NCBI GenBank assembly: GCA_963682055.1
Contig: OY821749.1
Coordinates: forward strand, 29,457,631-29,521,630
Direction: 5' to 3'
Source: Primula veris
Lineage: Eukaryota > Streptophyta > Magnoliopsida > Ericales > Primulaceae
Length of the DNA stretch: 64,000 nt
Positions within the stretch are counted from its first letter, which is position 1; every line of letters begins with the position of its first letter. The notes under the pieces are model-generated. The model did no database searches. It worked only from the letters and a program-made list of their open reading frames with translations, and had not been told where the DNA came from. Positions 61,701 to 64,000 of this stretch are shown piece after piece. The translations under genes were made by a program, and so were the position numbers.

Positions 61701-64000
61701 CGTTAGGGCCGAATATTGAAGGGAAATAATCAGGAATAACATACCCGAGAACCAGATTTGCATCTGTGACAGACAATTCACCTCCTTTTCTGTAACAAAC
61801 GGGTCCAGGGTGGGCCCCCACCGATTCGGGGCCAACTCGAAAAGCTCCAAATTTAAATTTCAATTTTGATCCACCACCAGCAGCTACAGTGTTTATATCG
61901 AGCTGAGGAGCTTGTATAATAGCCCCGGCAATTTGTGTTTCCAAAACTTGTTCATAGCTACCTGCATATCAGAATAGCATGCAACAACTTTACCATTAGA
62001 TATAAATAATCACCATCTCTATTTTAGCAAACTTGATTCGAGGCTCAATTTTATACGTAGAGATAAGTACTTTGTTACATTTGCTGAAAAGCTAAAGAAA
62101 ATCCCAAAGCTTATGCTTTCTACATTTAGAGACATGTTTTTTTGCGTTCCAAAGCATAACAAGCTTAAGCTTTGGTATCTTTTCAGAAAGCATAAACAAG
62201 AACGATCATGCATCCCAATTGTCTTTTGGATTAAAGTTCGGATTATAACCTTGGAATTCATTTCATATATGCTTAAGTTTATCGAATTACGAGTTTAACT
62301 GCTTCTAAGTTTCGAACTTAATAAATATGAATTATGCGACACCATTGAAGCTGTATAGTTATCTTTATGGATTTATTATTATTTGGCAAAATTAAGTAAC
62401 AGTAGGTGCTTACGCCTTGGTCAAACTATTGCAGAAAAGCTAATAGTATTAAAACTGATGAAATAAAACTATTCCTTTTAACTGTCTTTTAAATAAAAAA
62501 AACAGCTACCTGCATATCTGCTAACATCAGTGGAAGTACCACCCATGTCGAACCCAATCAGTGGCTTTTCAGTTTCGAGTCCAAAGAGAGTTTGTGAATA
62601 TCCTACAACTCCACCTGCAGGACCTGAAGGCAAGACCCAAATTTCTTTCAGCGTTGACAGGTTTGGTGATTAAAAAAATGGAAAGTTTTTAATGTCAGCT
62701 TTGACAGGTCTGAAAGTTTTCAAAGCCTAATAACCAAACAATGAAATATCATTTTAAAAGTAAGTTTTTAGGGAAGTAGGGAATACATTAAGCAATTATA
62801 CATGCGTTTGCTTATGGTCTGACTAAGAGACGCAAGATAAACAAAATTTTGAAAAGGTATTAAGGAATTAAGATACCCACTCCCATAATTTAGAGACACG
62901 AGCCGGAAAAATCTAGTGTTATAAGAAAATGCAGCAAAGTTTTAAAATTACAATCAAATGAGCTTTTTAAAGGTTCCACAATACCACGGAGCAATTTATG
63001 ATGGCTTGGAAATTAAGGCAAATGGAAATATTTCAAGATGGTTAGGTTACAAAACCCGATAGCAAATCAGCTGGTGAGCCAACTAAGCAATTAGTCAAAC
63101 GTTGGGTTATGCTCTAGATAAGAAACATTTCAAGAACAAATACTTGCAGAGAAATAAGGATGTCTACTCCTTAAATATAGAGACGCAAGTGAAAATTTTA
63201 CTGGTATAAAAGAGTGTGTGAAAGTCGAAAAATATAAATACTCCGTCCCAAAATAATAGTCCACTACGAAACCGTGTGCAAGTTTGACCGGCTAAGAACT
63301 TGTATCAAAATTGCCGAAATGAAAATTTTCAAAATTTAGTAATGTAATTTAACTTTGAAACTATATGATTAACTTTTAAAAATTTTCATTTCGACAATTT
63401 CGATACAAGTTCTTGGGCAGTCAAACTTGCACGTAGTTTCATAGTGGACTATTATTTTGGGATGGACGGAGTATAAAAGTTCTTAAGAGAGGCCATATTT
63501 TTCAGGACCTTGGTTTAAACAAGTTTCAAATAATTTTTTCAGTAACAAACAACAAACTTTTAGACCAAATGAACCTCCAGAATTGTACTGTGTTCAATCC
63601 TAAACCAAACGGAAATTAAGAAGGAAAATACAATACATCAGAATACAAAATATAACTCATGACTGGAAGCAGAACAAATATAATTCACAAAACAACAAAT
63701 GAAAATTGATCCCTTACCTGAAAGAACTGCTTTATGACCAGAAAACCTACTCTCAGGAGCTAACCCTCCATCTGATTGCATGAATAATACATTCACTTTC
63801 CCCAACCCTTCATCAAATTTGGAAATGAATCCCGATAAATATTCCTTAATAACCGGTGTAAGATAAGCGTCTACACTAGCTGTCAAACCCCGAGGAACTG
63901 CCCGAACCATAGGGGTCAAAGAAGAAGAAAGAGAAACATGTCTGAAGCCCAATCCTAAAGCCAGCTTCTCCACCAATAACTCATGTTGTGGGTAAGTATA
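58794..64000 (-). CDS. OXP1: 5-oxoprolinase, N-terminus beyond the window
   Basis: ATP-dependent cytosolic enzyme converting 5-oxoproline to glutamate in glutathione turnover. Visible exons: at least 64000-63718, then 62623-62510, 61961-59632 and 59282-58794 (ends TAA), all in phase. About 1071 residues are seen of the roughly 1265 usual, so some 195 are missing at the N-terminus. The hydantoinase A part shows [10 protein letters not shown] and [15 protein letters not shown], then [12 protein letters not shown]. The hydantoinase B part shows [15 protein letters not shown] and [11 protein letters not shown], ending with the glycine-rich PGGGGWG. Exon 3 (2.3 kb) is unusually long. The Arabidopsis gene is intronless as far as I recall, which would make these introns notable. 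The exon 2/3 intron is flanked by a direct repeat. Function is confident from the family. Confidence 0.95.
59380..59480 (-). repeat. Short CTTTA.AAATCGGTGGG repeats, CACTA-like end
   Basis: In the last 5-oxoprolinase intron, AACTACAAGAAA is followed by three near-copies of CCTTTA.AAATCG.TGGGCC. ACTACAAGAAA resembles the start of CACTA elements. It is too short to assign. Confidence 0.3.
61956..62518 (-). repeat. 15-bp direct repeat flanking a 548-bp intron
   Basis: AGCTACCTGCATATC (plus sense) occurs exactly at 61956-61970 and 62504-62518. Each copy spans a splice site, with AGGT on the minus strand at the exon/intron junction. The spacing, 548 bp, equals the intron length. Confidence 0.95.
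63241..63471. mobile_element. Stowaway-type MITE in 5-oxoprolinase intron 1
   Basis: A 231-bp fold-back element has terminal CTCCGTCCCAAAATAATAG and its near complement CTATTATTTTGGGATGGACGGAG split over the right end. It is flanked by TA (63239-63240 and 63472-63473). The arms pair almost throughout (for example GTGCAAGTTTGAC and AAGAACTTGTATC on both). Tc1/mariner-derived Stowaway elements show exactly this end and TA target. Confidence 0.93.

Overview
The window is nuclear DNA from a flowering plant, most likely a eudicot. It is AT-rich, its genes are split by mostly GT-AG introns, and every recognisable protein is a plant type: an IDM1-like PHD/acetyltransferase, an UNC93-like protein, a TIC32-like reductase, ALY/THO4, plant histone H4, the plant ATP synthase 6 kDa subunit, OST4 and 5-oxoprolinase. 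The species cannot be fixed from sequence alone. There is no rRNA gene, intact tRNA gene, CRISPR array, bacterial operon or organelle DNA.

Layout: (1) 62-8700, minus, an 18-exon gene for an 835-residue protein with two PHD fingers and a GNAT fold, with a repeat-filled leader region to about 9.4 kb. (2) 13880-19497, plus, a 10-exon UNC93-like transporter of 432 residues. (3) 20963-29659, minus, an 8-exon TIC32-like short-chain dehydrogenase of 322 residues with a 5.7 kb first intron. (4) 35432-46081, minus, a 5-exon ALY/THO4 mRNA export adaptor of 275 residues. (5) 48792-49103, minus, intronless histone H4. (6) 51169 to 51550 or 54795, plus, the 55-residue mitochondrial ATP synthase 6 kDa subunit. 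(7) 57769-57882, plus, the 37-residue OST4 subunit. (8) 58794-64000, minus, 5-oxoprolinase, whose N-terminal part lies beyond the right edge. I joined exons by following reading phase across splice sites. All complete models close in frame.

The genes are unrelated housekeeping functions (chromatin, membrane transport, redox, mRNA export, nucleosome, respiration, N-glycosylation, glutathione recycling) and show no sign of being a cluster. No new multi-gene system was found. The striking signal is in the non-coding DNA. Early introns or leaders of four genes are filled with degenerate tandem arrays of roughly 120-200 bp units, and one array has copied the end of its exon. One 5-oxoprolinase intron is bounded by a 15-bp exact direct repeat carrying AGGT, as expected if the intron arose by duplication. 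ALY appears to use a GC-AG intron. Gene-poor stretches hold a Stowaway-type MITE and decayed relatives, two CCGAAA-rich hAT-like elements, tRNA-derived modules and a 37-bp inverted repeat.
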